From positions 1 through 5,103 of the forward strand of contig CAJUED010000106.1 of assembly GCA_910585075.1 (NCBI GenBank): a stretch of 5,103 nt of DNA, in the 5' to 3' direction. Shown here piece by piece: positions 5,048 through 5,103 of the stretch (the first letter of the stretch is position 1; each line of letters begins with the position of its first letter). The DNA is from an uncultured Lachnospiraceae bacterium. Its GTDB lineage: Bacteria; Bacillota; Clostridia; Lachnospirales; Lachnospiraceae. A model generated the notes under the pieces. That model was not told where the DNA came from. It searched no databases and worked only from the letters and a program-made list of their open reading frames with translations. The position numbers and the translations under genes were made by a program.

Positions 5048-5103
5048 ACTGATGAGCCAGGATGAGATTGCGGTCATGGACGGCGGGAAATGTATCATGC
5101 AGC
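5046..5103 (+). pseudogene. virD4: 3' fragment of a VirD4/TraG-type conjugation coupling protein gene, cut by the element
   Basis: The frame reads ELMSQDEIAVMDGGKCIMQ and runs off the window. The MDGGKC stretch is characteristic of the region close to the C-terminus of VirD4/TcpA-like ATPases in Tn1549-type conjugative elements, which bring the relaxosome to the type IV secretion channel. The same frame meets a TGA at 5031-5033, and nothing before it resembles the protein, so the gene is interrupted by the element. The 5' part should lie beyond the element's left end. Loss of the last few dozen residues could disable or weaken transfer of the host element. The ATG at 5052 lacks a ribosome binding site. 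Confidence 0.75.

Noticed and set aside
1..5103. CRISPR array, tRNA, rRNA or IS element
   Set aside because: No regularly spaced repeats, no tRNA-like cloverleaf and no DDE transposase or IS-type terminal inverted repeats were seen.

Overview
The window looks like accessory DNA from a Clostridia-type Bacillota, probably a gut lineage. The evidence is a Tn4451/TnpX-type large serine recombinase with DUF4368, a TnpW-like small protein ahead of it, and at the extreme right the near-C-terminal part of a VirD4/TraG-type coupling protein of the kind carried by Tn1549-like conjugative elements. No species can be assigned.

Layout, all on the + strand. Bases 1-84 hold two small hairpins and no recognisable gene. 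Bases 85-279 encode a TnpW-like protein of 64 residues. Bases 269-358 hold a tiny, previously easy-to-miss 29-codon frame that bridges it to the recombinase. Bases 342-1994 encode an intact 550-residue large serine recombinase. A 108-base gap (1995-2102) contains a strong 15-bp hairpin. Then come two AT-rich genes one base apart: a four-TM membrane protein with a DUF6414-like cytosolic part (2103-3374) and a ClpB-like single-ring AAA+ ATPase (3376-4947). A good intrinsic terminator follows at 4968-5009. From about 5046 the sequence becomes GC-rich and encodes a virD4 3' fragment, so the element appears to have inserted into a transfer gene of a resident conjugative element.

The gene pair fits the composition I recall for the Dodola anti-phage system (DolA = DUF6414 protein, DolB = ClpB-like ATPase). 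It would be a cargo defence operon at the end of a serine-recombinase mobile element. The assignment rests on domain pattern and gene order, not on a database search. The membrane anchor on the DolA-like protein and the large unrecognised N-terminal half of the ATPase are the points that may make this a divergent or undescribed variant.

The nine bases TTGCAGTGA occur just after the recombinase stop (1999-2007) and again exactly at the virD4 junction (5039-5047). This suggests that the cargo pair lies between two copies of the recombinase's end sequence and may have been added by site-specific accretion. It would then be movable in trans by the recombinase next door. The sharp change in base composition at both edges agrees with this.
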